Shown here: one piece after another, positions 34,985 through 48,000 of the stretch
Numbering within the stretch: position 1 is the stretch's first letter
How the letters are laid out: every line of letters begins with the position of its first letter
NCBI RefSeq assembly: GCF_010183535.1
Contig: NC_071329.1
Span: 8,494,001 to 8,558,000 of the forward strand
Direction of reading: 5' to 3'
DNA from: Caenorhabditis remanei
Taxonomy: Eukaryota; Nematoda; Chromadorea; Rhabditida; Rhabditidae
Length of the DNA stretch: 64,000 bases
Translations under genes and position numbers: made by a program
The notes under the pieces: model-generated
Database searches by the model: none
The model's input: only the letters and a program-made list of their open reading frames with translations
Told to the model about the DNA's origin: nothing

Positions 34985-35230
34985 ATGCGATTCCTCATCT
35001 TGGCTCTTTTCGTGCTCTTCGCCATCACCCAGGCCTATCCGTCTTCTGACTATCAACCTCGTTATCGCAAAAGCCAAACTCGTAAGTTTATTATATCTTC
35101 TTCTTCCATTCACTTCATACTTTCCATTTCAGAAGAGGCTAACATTCAACCATTCATTCGATTCCGTAAATCGACTCAACCACAACAAAATTGGATGTTC
35201 CGTCCGGATGCTGCCCCATATTTCGAATGA
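34985..35230 (+). CDS. Small secreted peptide precursor, 64 residues
   Basis: Two exons, 34985-35081 and 35133-35230, join in phase. A clear signal peptide (MRFLILALFVLFAITQA) is followed by a short basic/aromatic mature region: YPSSDYQPRYRKSQTQ, then PFIRFRKST and NWMFRPDAAPYFE. There are no cysteines. The RYRKS and RFRKS repeats could be processing sites or a repeated peptide, but there is no canonical KR-flanked amidated peptide, so a neuropeptide role is only a possibility. An AATAAA lies near 35395. Confidence 0.75.
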   Translation: MRFLILALFVLFAITQAYPSSDYQPRYRKSQTRKFIISSSSIHFILSISEEANIQPFIRFRKSTQPQQNWMFRPDAAPYFE

Positions 35231-38200
35231 ATCTTTTGACTGATTGGATCATTTCCAAATACCAAACAAATGTTAGACTTCTCTTTAACTTTCAAACTCT
35301 TTTATTTTCTATATTTCGAGGGGAATTTTTGAAATTGTGAGCACTATTCGATATCGTCATTCGTCGTCTGATTCCTAAATTGATATTGATTTTAATAAAA
35401 GCTTCAATTGTTTTTCGAATTGTTTTCTGTCTCCAAATCCAATCCAAAATATGATTGAACCTCTATTATTGGAACAATTTTTATAAACTGGCCAAATAAG
35501 ATTTTTGCTGATCAAACATGTGTCTCAAGTGTCGAAGTATTCAGAAAATTATCAAACGTAGTGGAAGGGGATTGTTCAAGTCTTTATCGTTTCTGAGTTG
35601 CTTTCCTTTTACGATAAAATTAAAAAATGAGGAAATGACGAGTTGACACAGACGAAACCATGTGAGAGGAACTAAAACTCGAACAGATTATTACTGGATT
35701 CAAACGAATAGTGATGCTGAAATCCTACAATTAAGGATTGGATTAGAAATCGGAAGTGGTTGATTTCAGTTCCTGGATTTCGTCATTTTAAAAGTGAAAA
35801 TGTGTGAATAGCATCCACATTAAGAGGATCTCACTTGGTCTAAAATTGCACAATTTTTCAAAAGTTTTTGATTTTAGATTCTGGCACTCATTACCTCCCA
35901 TCAAATCAAATTCACACAAAAACCTAAACCCTATATTACCTGTAACTTTCGATGAGAATAAATGGAAAAGCGCTACTTTAAGACTTAAACTAAATTTTTA
36001 ATTATGTTATAAAGGATCATTTTGATATAGTGGCCTATTTACATTGCTAAAAACTTTGTTGTCTTACCGAAATTTTGAGAAAACTTCGATAAAAGTGCTC
36101 ATTTCTCTTTCGTTCATAAGAAAGGAACACTCGAATCTTATCTCTTGTTGATCTAATTTTCAAAATGAAATCTTGTTGTAGCGATGTGTTTTTTCTGATT
36201 ATTTGGTGGCAGATATCAAATGAAGTACACCACAACTGTTTGTCTACTTTATGTTCCCTCCCTCCACACATCTTTCTTTTTCTTCTATCAAATCAAACAC
36301 TCAATACTTTTCATTTTCAATTCATACATTTTTCTTAATTCTCCTGGAAATGTCACATTTTCATTAACAAATGAAGTCGAGTCTTAACCAATTAACGGAT
36401 TATACATGCGGTGCGCATCAATTGAGTTGTTGTATTCTTTTCCTTTTTCTTATTCCTTCTTTTAGTTGCATCCGATGAGAGGAATAGTGTGAAAGATATG
36501 GAGACATAGAGATAAGTCACCGGAAAAGAAGGAAAAAAGCCAGCTTGTCTCTCGTTTTCTTGGCCCAGGAAACCCTCTCCAGAGCCTGCCAATTGATATC
36601 CACAGAGGCTTTTTCTCTCTCACTCTGTCGAAAAAAACTTAGTTTTCCGTGATGACGGCCACCCAACTTTTCAGCTGTTTTTTTCATTTTTATCCTCATC
36701 ATACTCATCATCCTTGTGGATATGTTTCTTTCTTTCCATTTCATCTCTCATCATCATTCTTCTTCATTTCATTGCCATGTGCATATGTGCTAACGGACAC
36801 AAGAGCAAGCTCTGGATGAGATATATACATAGAGAAAAGAGGAAAAAGAGAGTGCGAAAAAAGATTGATTCTCATGAAAATCTCTTCCGGAAACTATTCC
36901 ATTTGTTGGGCTTTCTATAAATTTGATTATCATCAATCAGTTCGTTTGTTCGCATTTCGTTACGAAGTTTTTCCGAAGCTCAGCTAGATGTTTTGCCTCC
37001 CAAAATCTGTTCACAGATACCTCAAAGCATTCAAATACTGAGGTCGCCTCATTTTGAGATCAGACAGAGCACCTGCTTAACTTTTCGTGATATTTTATTT
37101 CCGAATAATTGCAAATTTCTGAGAACTTCCGACAGTCAGAATCCATCGTCTTTCCAGAAAGTGGGCGTTCCCTATTTATCGAAATCTGTCTCGACGAGAC
37201 TGACTTCTTGAGGTTTCTTATGAGACTTGATTCTGAAACTTCGCTTAGTCACTGAATGCTTTAAATTCATTCTGACTCGAGAGCACAACTCGAAAATATT
37301 CAGAATACACTTTAATCATAGTACGAATATTTGAATAACATATGAGTTGAGTTCGTATATTTAATCAGCGTCCGAGATGTATTGCAAATCTTTTCCAGCA
37401 AGTTTTATGCTCTGGCGTTTCTCGAAATATCAGAATTGCATCATTTTTTTCATTTAAAACATGAATTTATCATTCAGAATTTCAAAGCGAAAAGTTTAGA
37501 GGTCTCCAGGGATCAAGATGTTCTTTTTGAGATGTTTGATACATCAGTTTTCTTTTGAAAATGCATTTTTATCTTCCAAAGAATTTTATTTGGTCTCCAG
37601 TTTTTCGAACTCTAGGGATGTGTCTTTCTGTAATTCTTATAATTTCACAATACGGGTATTTTCGATTCCATAAATAGTGCTTAATCTAGCCGACAGACGA
37701 GTAGACGACTTCCTTTAAATCCCAAAATATTCCGAGAACTATGACAGTATGTTCTGTTAATCAGAAATAGAAAAAAAGGATTTCTGGCATCTCACATCAT
37801 TCTATTTTTCCAGTTCAAAGAGAGACCCTTCTTTCTTATCAACTTCAACGATGACATGACAGCCTCTTCGTGGGGGGGGGGGACGTCTTCAAAAGAGAGA
37901 AGACTCACAAGGGAGTTTGAGTAGTTGTAGTTGGCTTCAGAGTTCAAGTAATTCGAGACTTTCCTCGTCTCTTACGTCTTCTTCTGCTTCTTTTTTATTC
38001 ATTGGATTCATTCCACACAGATATTCTCATTTTGACTCACCTCTCTTTTCTGTAATTTCATCTACTTTTCCACATAGTTCACCACAAAACGTTCTTGTTA
38101 AAAAAGAGAAAAAGAGAAGACGCGAAACCAATTTGCAGTATGCGTTTCCCGAGTTCACAGCGAGCAGTCTCGAGGTGCTGGAATAAAGAATAATAGCTGG

Positions 38201-39082
38201 TTTAGTGCCCTTTACGGACACCTTTCTTGTCCTTCCCTTCTCTTTTTTCAAATCTTTTTATCCTTACTTGTTATTCCAGAAAACAAGGTGTCTTGGTCTG
38301 GATTTCATTTTCTCTGAATATCTATATATCCCCTTTCTCTCTACAATTTTCATTCGATAGAAGCACAAAAAGGGCTTAGCTTATCCGTTGACTCCTTCCC
38401 CTTTTTTCGGAGAAAGACCTCATAAAGCCACCAGATTTATGGGTCCTGCGGAGCTCCCTACCGACGCCTTTTTTACCCATTTTGCTATTCAGCCATTCAT
38501 TTTGAAATGTGTTTTTTATGGATGTGTGTATGTCACTTTTTGTATTGTTGTGTCAAAACAAATGAATAATGGAAGGAACACGAACAAGGTTGGGAACCCT
38601 TTTTTTGGAAGGTTTGACTGTTTTATGAACAGCTGGATTCGTTGACTTTTGGAAAATAAGAGACTCTCCTTTTCCAGTTTTAGTTTTTTTTTCAGCATTG
38701 AGTGAAAATCAACTGGTTAAAACTCTTTTCCAAATCTGCTGAGCTCAGCCCATTATCTCTAATCCGATTTAAGCTCAATGTGAACCGAGCTCTCATTTTC
38801 CACCGATCCCATTGGCTTATCCGAGCATTTTTATTTTAAGCCCAATCCAATATATCAAATCAAGTGCTATCCGAAAAGGGTGCCGCGCCTCATTAAATCC
38901 CTCTTTTCCGCCTTGGTTCGGCTGTTTCTTTGTGTGTCTAGAATATTATAAAACGGCGACTTTTTCATGTGTTGCTCTTTTGCCTTCTTCTCCAAATCCT
39001 TCTATATCTTACTCTAATGTCTTCCCCTCCTTCTTCTTCACGTACGCCCAATTTCACATTGTCTCATGCTCCAAAACTTTGC
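35231..39082. other. 3.8-kb intergenic region, no gene recognised
   Basis: Mostly AT- and pyrimidine-rich. Small ORFs (35804-36001, 36392-36920, 37917-38250, 38388-38645, 38812-39298) look random or lie over T-rich tracts. Confidence 0.5.
37872..37882. repeat. Poly-G tract (11 G)
   Basis: A run of 11 guanines in otherwise AT-rich DNA. In C. elegans such tracts are known to be deletion-prone when the DOG-1/FANCJ helicase is missing. Confidence 0.9.
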
Positions 39083-39141
39083 AGATCCTTTCTCGTTTTC
39101 ATTCGTCGTAAGAAGGAAAAGAAGAAGTTGCTGACGACAAC

Positions 39142-39873
39142 ATGGCTAGTAAGTTCTCCTTTTTTGTTTTCCATTTCCTTTTCCGAATTCTTCTTTATTT
39201 CTCCGGAGGGAGTAAGTTTCCTCCTGTTTGTATACCTAGAAGATGGCGTCTATCTGGAAATAAAAGTAGTTGAAGAAATCGAAAACAATTGTGAATAAAT
39301 TGAATGGATTCTTCGGAAGAATGACAGCAGGGAGGATTTTCAACAAAAAAAGTTTCAGACTGTCCTCCACACTGGACCGGTGCAGCATGTGACTGGCCAA
39401 TTTGTGTGCACGGAAGAGCAAATCCAGCGACAAAGCTCTGTAATTGCTACAATTATTATTCACCTCCGTTTTGTATATCATGTTTGCCAGGTTAGAATTT
39501 CAAATGAATTCGAATTCAGCAATTTATGAGTCATTGATTTTCAGGTTATTGGGGTGAATCATGTGATCGTCAACCTTTGAAAGGGGTCACTTCTGCAAGT
39601 GATTTCCCAATTCGCATTCCTCCGTTCCTTGTGAAACCAATGCTTTTTGCAATTGCATTGTTATTCGTCGTATTGATTCTGTTTCTCGTTTACAGGTGGG
39701 AAGTTGTGAGAAGCTCTATGTAGTTGTTCGAATCACAAATTAATAATGTTTCGAACAAAGAAAGTCTTTGAGCAAGCCATTTCATTTTCAGAGTCCGCAT
39801 CTACATCCGAAATCGCAGACCACCTCGTTACGATGACATCGCCAAAGACTTGCCACCTCCGTACTCTTCATAA
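39142..39873 (+). CDS. Small single-pass membrane protein with cysteine-rich ectodomain
   Basis: Four exons, 39142-39148, 39359-39490, 39545-39695 and 39792-39873, give 123 residues. The N-terminal part has EGF-like cysteine spacing (CPPHWTGAACDWPICVHG, CNCYNYYSP, CISCLPGYWGESC). One membrane segment (PMLFAIALLFVVLILFLVY) is followed by a short basic cytosolic tail ending DLPPPYSS, with a PPxY motif that could bind WW domains. The first exon is tiny (MA plus one base), but the frame is closed upstream by a stop and a TTTGCAG acceptor lies at about 39078-39084. No signal peptide precedes the cysteine-rich part, so an upstream exon may be missed. Confidence 0.68.
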
Positions 39874-40179
39874 ATTTTCCCCCGACGGACTATACAAGTA
39901 TTAAGTCTTCAAGTCTCTTTTCTTCTCCAGCTCCGTTCACTTTGTACTTTTTTTTACGAGTTTTTACGATTTTTCTAATATTTCTTAATTCCCAGTTGTC
40001 ATCGAACTACACCAGTGTTTTCTCCCTTTGAAATACAACGATAAATAACTCAAACAACTCAGATTATTCTGGGTTTTCATTATGTTTTCTGAAGTAACCA
40101 AGTGTTATTCTTGTATTAAATTCAATTTTATTAAATAAATATCAGCCAATAAATTAATCAGTTTGCGTATTTCGTTGAT

Positions 40180-41442
40180 TCATTCCTGGATGACACGCTC
40201 TTCTCCGGTTCGACCATTGGTGACCATTATTTTCGGAAGAGGACCCAGATCCCGTTTTGATGCGTTTTCAACTGCCTGAAAAGTAAATATTGATAGAGGT
40301 CAATGGGTACGAAATTGAATTTTATAGTCTGAATAACGGATGGGATAAGGGGAGCTTCACTATTATATAGTTTGTAATGTGAATACTTATGCTGAACTGT
40401 AATTGTAATCTTTCTAGATATTAGCTGCGTGCTCATTATTTAAAAATTTGAAAACTGGCCAAACTATCGGGAGATAGAATTCGAGACATTTCTGTAATCT
40501 CTGAAAAGTTTCATGAGCTGTCTGAGAGTTTTTTAAACTTTCGATAGTTTAGTTTTCAGAAAAGTTTCATCTATATTCTATATACAACTTCGACAAGTCT
40601 TTCAGAAAAATAAGTAAGTTCCTAGTCTCTGATATTTAAGAAATTAAATTTCCCAGTTGAAAACAATATACCTGATTGATTTGCCAAAAGTTACTTCAGG
40701 TGAGTAGAAAAAATAGTTGGAAATATCATTAACGATCTTCAATCTCATTCCCGAACGGAGGAAATATACAAAATATTGGATTAAAAAATCCTTTTAATTT
40801 GACATTGATCTAGACAGTTCTTTATTCGCAATTTGTACTTTGGAATCCGATAAAACTCCCTCTTTACAAAGAATAAAGCAATAAACTGAGTTGCCACTGT
40901 AATGTAGACGCTAAATATGTAATGAGAATTCAAAAACAGTCATTAATCACTTTTCCCACATCAAAACCAAAAAAACATTTGTCACGAAATGAAATCATGG
41001 TTCGTTCCAGATCTCGTGTTCTCACATTCTAGTTATTATTTTTCCTTATTTTCTGTAACCGTGAGACATTCTTCTATTCCGAGAACAAATAATACAGACA
41101 ATGATATCATAACAAAATTCTCTGTTCTCTAATCTATTTATCGCGGAACTTTTGCAGAAGTCTTTTCAGAACTCTTTTCAGTTATTTTTTGTTTTTCTTG
41201 ATGAATGAAACCGGATACCGAAACGAGTGGGTTGTTTTCAAGAGATGGAAAAGTAAAAATAAAAAGTAAAATATTGAAAGCCAATCTTCTTTTCTCACCT
41301 TGCTTCTACTGTACTTGAAGTGACACTCTTTGACGCAGGCGAGAAGTAAAATAAGTAGGATTGCAGTCAGAATACACACAGGGATCAACTGTTCCCATGG
41401 TGTTGGACCTTCGTAATCGTCGATAATCGGTTCACTTGTCAT
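40180..41442 (-). CDS. Small single-pass membrane protein, 79 residues
   Basis: Two exons, 41442-41299 and 40275-40180, join in phase 0 across a 1023-nt intron. The protein has an acidic N-terminus (MTSEPIIDDYEGPTPWEQ), one membrane segment (LIPVCILTAILLILLLACV) and a short basic tail ending GRTGEERVIQE. No signal peptide; topology is probably N-out. I recognise no family. An additional small exon inside the long intron cannot be excluded. Its 3' end faces the cysteine-rich membrane protein gene 306 bp away. Confidence 0.65.
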
Positions 41443-42004
41443 TTTGCTTAGAGCATTTCTTCTTCAACACTAAAACGGTATAGCAAAGCAAAAGCTAGCT
41501 GTTGCTCTCACTTGCTCCAAGAGGCGAAAACAAACAAAACGAGAGGCCGGACAGTCAGTTGGTCAATGTCCGGACGGTGCGAAATCATCGAAAGGGTCGT
41601 GAGATTGCAGTCCATTGTATCCGGCGAACCATTTACGGAGATCTCGTTTTCATTGTTTTTGTATTCAAGAGAAGAAGCACAGAGAGAAAGCAATAGGATG
41701 AGTGTTTATTTGTATTTATAAATAGGACAAGAAAATCTGAACCTTTTCGTTCTGAACACAAAGTGACGTCAATTTGAAAACTGTAGTAGAGCATAGAGAA
41801 GGTTGAATCCGTACAAAATGAGGAAAGAGATAAGAAAATACACATTTGAATAGTTTTTGAAAAACTGAGAATTGATCAGACAGGAATCCAGGACAAACTG
41901 GTATACAGATTGATGATAAGCAGCTTAGTTCATCCTCACTCATATCTCCCCCCGTCTTCCAAAGCTTGTGCAAAGTAAAAACTACAAAATCAATTATGAA
42001 ATGT
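41443..42004. other. Intergenic between the small membrane protein and rsf-1
   Basis: Upstream region of the minus-strand gene starting at 41442 and 3' flank of rsf-1. No gene recognised. Confidence 0.45.
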
Positions 42005-45000
42005 CTATAGATTCGTTGATTGATCCATATTTTGTTTCTTGAGATACTCGAGATTTACATATTCCGGATCTTCCATCATTGCGTTTTTGATGGTTCCCGA
42101 GAATAGCATACTATCCGATGTTCCGTACTCATCTTGATTTCGGAGAAACTGAAAAAAGAAGAAGATTAGAATCGAATAAAATTCGATCTGATTATTTTAT
42201 TTTTTAAAGTGACTGAAAAAGATCATAAAGAATAGAAAATGGGTCATTAATTTATGTTCACAACGGGAAAAAGGCGCATATTTTTTCTAGAATACAGAAG
42301 GCAGAGTGCCATAAGACAAATGTTTTTATCCGATCTCGCGAAATTCAAAAAAGTTGTCTACAACATCCTTCTTCTTTCTTTTTCTATTCTTCAACTCCCT
42401 TACATCTTCATCCAAAAACGGGTTGGTCTGAATCACCGGCTGCACTTCAGAATCCGGAACAGAATGACCTCGTTGACGAAGTTCCGCATCAAGATGATAC
42501 CTGAAAAGTAACTTTCAAGGACTTTTTCCAAAAAGAAAACATCTGAGAAAGAGTATTTCGGTCAATATTTGTTTTTTCATTCATTCATTTCGTTTGCAGA
42601 ATGACGCGTCTTCCTCACCTGTATTGTTGATATTTCTGTTGCGTTTGGAAGACGTACTGCTTCTCCTCCATCCCCAAAATCCTCAAAAAGTTTTCCAATT
42701 CCGGAATTTCGAAAGCGTCCCACTGAAAAAGAAAGTTGTTTGGTGTGTCTATCTTCTTCTTCTCGTGTCATCCCAACGCAATCAAGAAAAAAACACAAAA
42801 CAAGAAGAAATAAAAAGAAAAATTGTCATACCAGAATATCACCAGTGTCGTTTTCCTGCAGAACGAGTGCACGACCACAATATGGACTTGGCCAATTGAG
42901 GACAACTTTCAGAGGACATGCTTCGTCAGAGATTCTGGTCAACTTTCCTGAAATACATGGGAATTGTAAAGGAAGTCTATTTTGAAAGATTAGTTAAAAT
43001 TTGTCAGGAATGTTGGACTTTGAAAAATACCACAAGCCGAAAACTTCTGGTGTATTCAGACTCAGGACAATCAATATTGACGACTTTTTCTTGGAATTTC
43101 CTTTAGATTCTAAACTCTTTTAGGAATCTCCAGCACTCTATTTTCCTTAAAAACCAAGAAAAAACATTTATAAAAACTCACTTGTCAATGTACATGTAGA
43201 CTCATCGGTTTGCTGCTCACACTCGTACAAAGCAAACTTTCTCGGATTATCGGCCACTCGGAACTTTTTCAAAAGTGTCACAATCATCTTTCTTGCTGTT
43301 GTCTTACTATCGATATTGATAACTTTAGTGGTATTTCTCGGGAGGAAAAATGAAGTGATTGTTCTCAAAGAAGTCGTTTTTGCAGTTGATTTTGCAGTGT
43401 TCACAACATCATAAACTGTTGGTGGAACAACTCCTTGAACAACACTGATTGGTCGACTCAAATTCATATTCACATGAATGTGTCCTCCGAAATTGATTCC
43501 GTCTTCATGAAGAGTGATTTCCATTCCTCTCGCAATCGAATTATAAACTTCTATTTTTCTCTCGAGATCCAATTCTTTATATTCATCCGTCCATTCGAAT
43601 GGTGTATCTTCTTTCACATACCTTTCAACTACTCGTAATGTTGTAAGCCGTGATTCTGGTGGAGCACTTGGTTCTTTTTTGATACTATCGACTGGGGAGA
43701 ATGATTTTGGAAGAGTAAATGAGTTTTTGACTGAGAAAATGGGATTTTCTGCAGATGTTCCAGCAGTGCTTCCATTCCCATTCTCTTTGTCAGATCCTGT
43801 ACTTGAACTCATTGCAGGTGGGAGAATGAGACCTTTTGGAATAGTTCCTAATGTTCCATCTAATTGAGGGTAGATTGAATCGAAATCAGTTGAAGAAGCA
43901 AGTGAACTTCCTGGAGATCTGCAATCCAATGTGACTAGATCTCGACATCTGGCATGACACGTGTAATTACAATCTGAAAAGACATTATCCATGGTCTAAT
44001 TTTGATTTTCTAGACAACTCACGTTCACATTTCAAAGCTTCTTTCAAAATTCCCCATATAAAATCACCACATTTATCACACCAAGTTGGATGAAGGAGGG
44101 AATGTGTCTTGAAATTGTGATTATTTATTTTATTGGCCCCTCCTCCAGTTGTTATCAAATCTTTCAGAGGTCCAAAGTGTTGCCTTTCTATAGTGTCATT
44201 CCATACATGATTCGAATCTAGGTCAGCGAGAAAAGTGGCTCCGAAATCCCAAATCTGAAATAGAAGTTGATAATTTCCTGTTCCCTGATGAGATCCCTTA
44301 CATCAACCTGTTCGGAATCATCTTCCTGCCCACAATGATCCAATTGAACCGGCCGAAAAACAAGTGTACTCTCATCGTATTCTCCAATTGATTGCTCACT
44401 TTGTGGGCTACTAGTGGATGATGTATCCTGCAACATTCAATCATTTCGTCACCTTCCCCCGACACTGCCACTTGTCACATTTAGTACTTTCGTACTAGTA
44501 CTAAAAAGAGAACTCACCATTTTCTCGTCTTGTGATCGAATCCCTAGTTGTGACATCCAATCGGGAAACAACCCCAATTGTGATAGCTTCGTTCGAAGGC
44601 CACCGAACCAACTGAAATGCAAAAAGGGTTGAAAAGAGGAAATATGGATTGAAAATGATGATGATGATGCTCTTTGGTGACGAGAAATAGTATGCCAAGT
44701 GGTGGATGGAGGAAGAGAATCAAAGAAAAACGAGCAGATGGTCGATTGGGTGGCGCAGAAAATGTCAAATGGGATATGGAATAAAATAGAGGTTCTCGGC
44801 TACTTTTCGCTACAGTTGCGCAGCACTAACGCAGCAGTCATTCGTGGACCGCTCGCCTGCTGCATCAGAGACGCACAAGTGTTGCATGAAAGCTGCACAG
44901 TTGCTGCATCAGTGCTGCCGGCGTGCTGCATGCGATCATTGCTTCTCGTTTCTCATCAGTATAATTAATTTGTAAACAGAATTATTTGTTTTCTTGGGAA

Positions 45001-48000
45001 GGGTAGTCTAGTGCTATAGTATGAGTAGACGAGCAACGGTTTAAAGGCGCAGAGACTTTTACGCGAAAAAGGTCCCGTCGCGACAGCCACCCACGCTATG
45101 CGCGGGCCGGTCATCTTTTCCTCATTCTACGTGTTCGTTAACGTTGGTAGCGATTTCTACGTATTTTTTGCGTAAAGTTTCGTAACAATCGTTATATTGG
45201 ACTCTATTCGTAACATTTGTTGTCGACAAGAAAGTAAGATGACCGACGAAGGACAAGTACCCGCCACTGGGTCATTTTCAATGGAGCTAATGAGACAGTT
45301 CAAGGACGAATTTCTGGAGATGATCGCTCCGGAACTGCTCGCAATGAGAAAAGGAGACGAGAAGGTTCCGGAATTGTCGCAAAAAGGCCTTCAGAAACAG
45401 GCGGAAATAAATGTACAAGTCATCAATATGCTGAATAACGGTGCGGCGGATCTTGGGAAAGCTGTGGAGGAGGTCGTCGGTCTGCTGAAAAGAAGAAACC
45501 AAGAGCTGATGTTGCTGGATAAAGACCCCTCGGCTCTGAAGAATGTGGAGAAACTGCGAGCGATAGCGGCGGTCACGAGTGGAGAGGGAAGCAGTGCAGG
45601 GGACGCGCAGTTGATGGCACTGGCTCAGTTGATGGGTCAAGGAGACACCAGGAGTCAGAGAGGATCGGCGAGAAGACAGTGGTTTCCAGCAGCGGGCTTC
45701 GGAGGAAGGCAATCCGGAGTCCGCAATTTCTCAGCCTATTCGCAAAGAGGAGGTGAAAGAGCGTTCGGGACGAAAAGACCGTTCAGTGGAAGCTCGACTT
45801 CTGAAGACGTTCCAAAACGTTCTCAAATCCAATGCTTCAGTTGCGGACAAATTGGGCACTACAGTACCCAATGCGGTCGTGGCAGGTAAGGTATACCCCA
45901 ACAGGCTCTCGGAGCATATACAGTTTTGGTGTGAATTAACGAGAGAACATTGGATTTTAGAGGTAATAAAGAACGGGTACGAAATTCCATTAGATAAACA
46001 ATTTCCTCTTCCCGCACCAGAGGGAATGAGGAAGATGGCTAAGAATAATATGAATTTTGTAATTACAGAAATCAATAAACTACGCGAGACAGGTGTCGTG
46101 TCGGTGGCGGAGAGCCCGGTGGTAGTCAGCCCGCTTCAAGTGGCGAGAAATGGTGAGAAATTGAGACTAATCTTGGATCTTTCCAAACTAAATAAAGGGT
46201 TATCGCCTGCCAGTTTCAGGCAAGAGGACTGGAAAACGGTCTGGCCGTTTTTGAGTGAAGCATGTTATGCAGCTACTTTTGATTTTCGTAGTGGGTACCA
46301 CCATATTAAGATTTCGGAAGCGTCTTCAGATTTGCTCGCTTTTTCGCTTTCGGATCCCCCATCCTCTCCGTTTCTGAAATTCAACGCGCTCCCATTTGGT
46401 CTCTCTACAGCTCCCTGGTTATTCACAAAAATTTTTAGACCCCTAGTCGGAAGATGGAGAGCAGCGGGAATAAATATATTTCTTTATCTGGATGATGGCT
46501 TGATTTTAGCCAAAACCAGGGAGGAAGCGGAGCGAGCGGTGAGAATGGTGAGAGAGGATTTGAAGGCGGCGGGAGTGTGTGTAGCAGAGGATAAGTCAAA
46601 CTGGGTACCAAGCGCACAGTTTACTTGGCTGGGCATAAGAGGAGACTTGTCAGAAAGAACGGTCAGATTGACTGGGAAAAGAGAGAATTCTCTCCGAGAT
46701 CAGATCTCGTTGTTAAAAAGGAGCCGGGCTCCGTCGGTTCTGGACCGACAGAAAATGTGTGGTTATTTGTCATCATTGACTATCGTTGCAGGGCACGAAG
46801 CGATTGGTCGTCAGCGACAGATGGCTTCGGTGGTAGCAGAGGAGACGGACGGGCTCGAAAGAGCTGGATCGATAAGACGACAATTGAGTGAAGGTGAGAT
46901 ATCTGAGTTGGATTTCTGGAAAGAAAAGCTAGAGAGCGGCGGCATGATAAGAGGCATGGAAGAAGAGTTTGAACCACAGTGGTTTTTATTCACCGACGCA
47001 TCTGCAGAGGGACTCGGCGCAGTGTTGAAGAACGGGAGTGGACAAACAGTGATGAGAATGTCCGAACTAGGAGGAACAGGTTTCCAGAATGAGTCGAGCG
47101 CACTGAGAGAGTTGAGGGCCGTGCTAATGGCAGTAGAAAGAATGGCGTCGTGGAAAAGAGGAGCAGTTTTGATCCATACAGACAGCCAAGCAGCAGTCAT
47201 CATTTTGAGAAAAGGCTCAATGAAAAGGGCGCTACAGAGTGTGGCTGAAAGAGTATGGGAGAGTTTGCGCAGTATTGGCCAGGCGAAATATATCTGGATT
47301 CCCAGAGAACAGAATAAGGAAGCGGATGAGGCTAGCAGAGACTTCGATTATGACGACTGGGCAGTGCAAAATTGGGCGTTTGAGTGGGCGCAAAAAAGAT
47401 GGGGTGAAGTCAAATGTGACTGGTTCGCAGACGAACAGAACACGAAAACAGAGCTATTCTTTTCCAGGCTGCCAGAACCAGGGACTCTTGGCGCAGACGT
47501 CTTCGAGAATGTTGACAAAGCTGGATCTATCGGATTGGCTTGGTGGGTACCTCCTCCTGTTCTTATTCCACGCCTAATGCGGGTGGCACGGCAGAAGAAA
47601 TTGAGAGGAATTTTAGCAACGCCCTTGTGGAAAACACATCCCTCATATCAAGCGCTAGTCAACGAGCGGGGAGAGTTCATCCCGGAGATTAGAGATAGTA
47701 GAATATTCAAGGTTAATACTAAAATTATTTCGCCAGGTAGAGGCTCCCAGAGAGGAGAAAGAATGGCTTCAGAGTTTTGCAGATCCCCATTCATGCTCGC
47801 ATTTATCGATTTTTCTTTTTAGCCCAATGGCTTTGCGTGTTCTACCAATTTTCGAAACACGAAACCCAATAAATTCTGTAATATCGAATAGTGTTAATAA
47901 TCAATTTTCCTCTTTTTAGCCTAGGACCAAAGAAAACTAATTCTCTCGACCCGAATGGGGAGGGAGAATTATTTGTTTTCTTGGGAAGGGTAGTCTAGTG

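Noticed and set aside
44501..44768. Upstream extension of rsf-1 through MAYYFSSPKS or MTFSAPPNRP
   Set aside because: Those starts lie beyond the acceptor at 44612 and in wrong frames; exons at 51069 and 51837 give a phase-consistent N-terminus instead.
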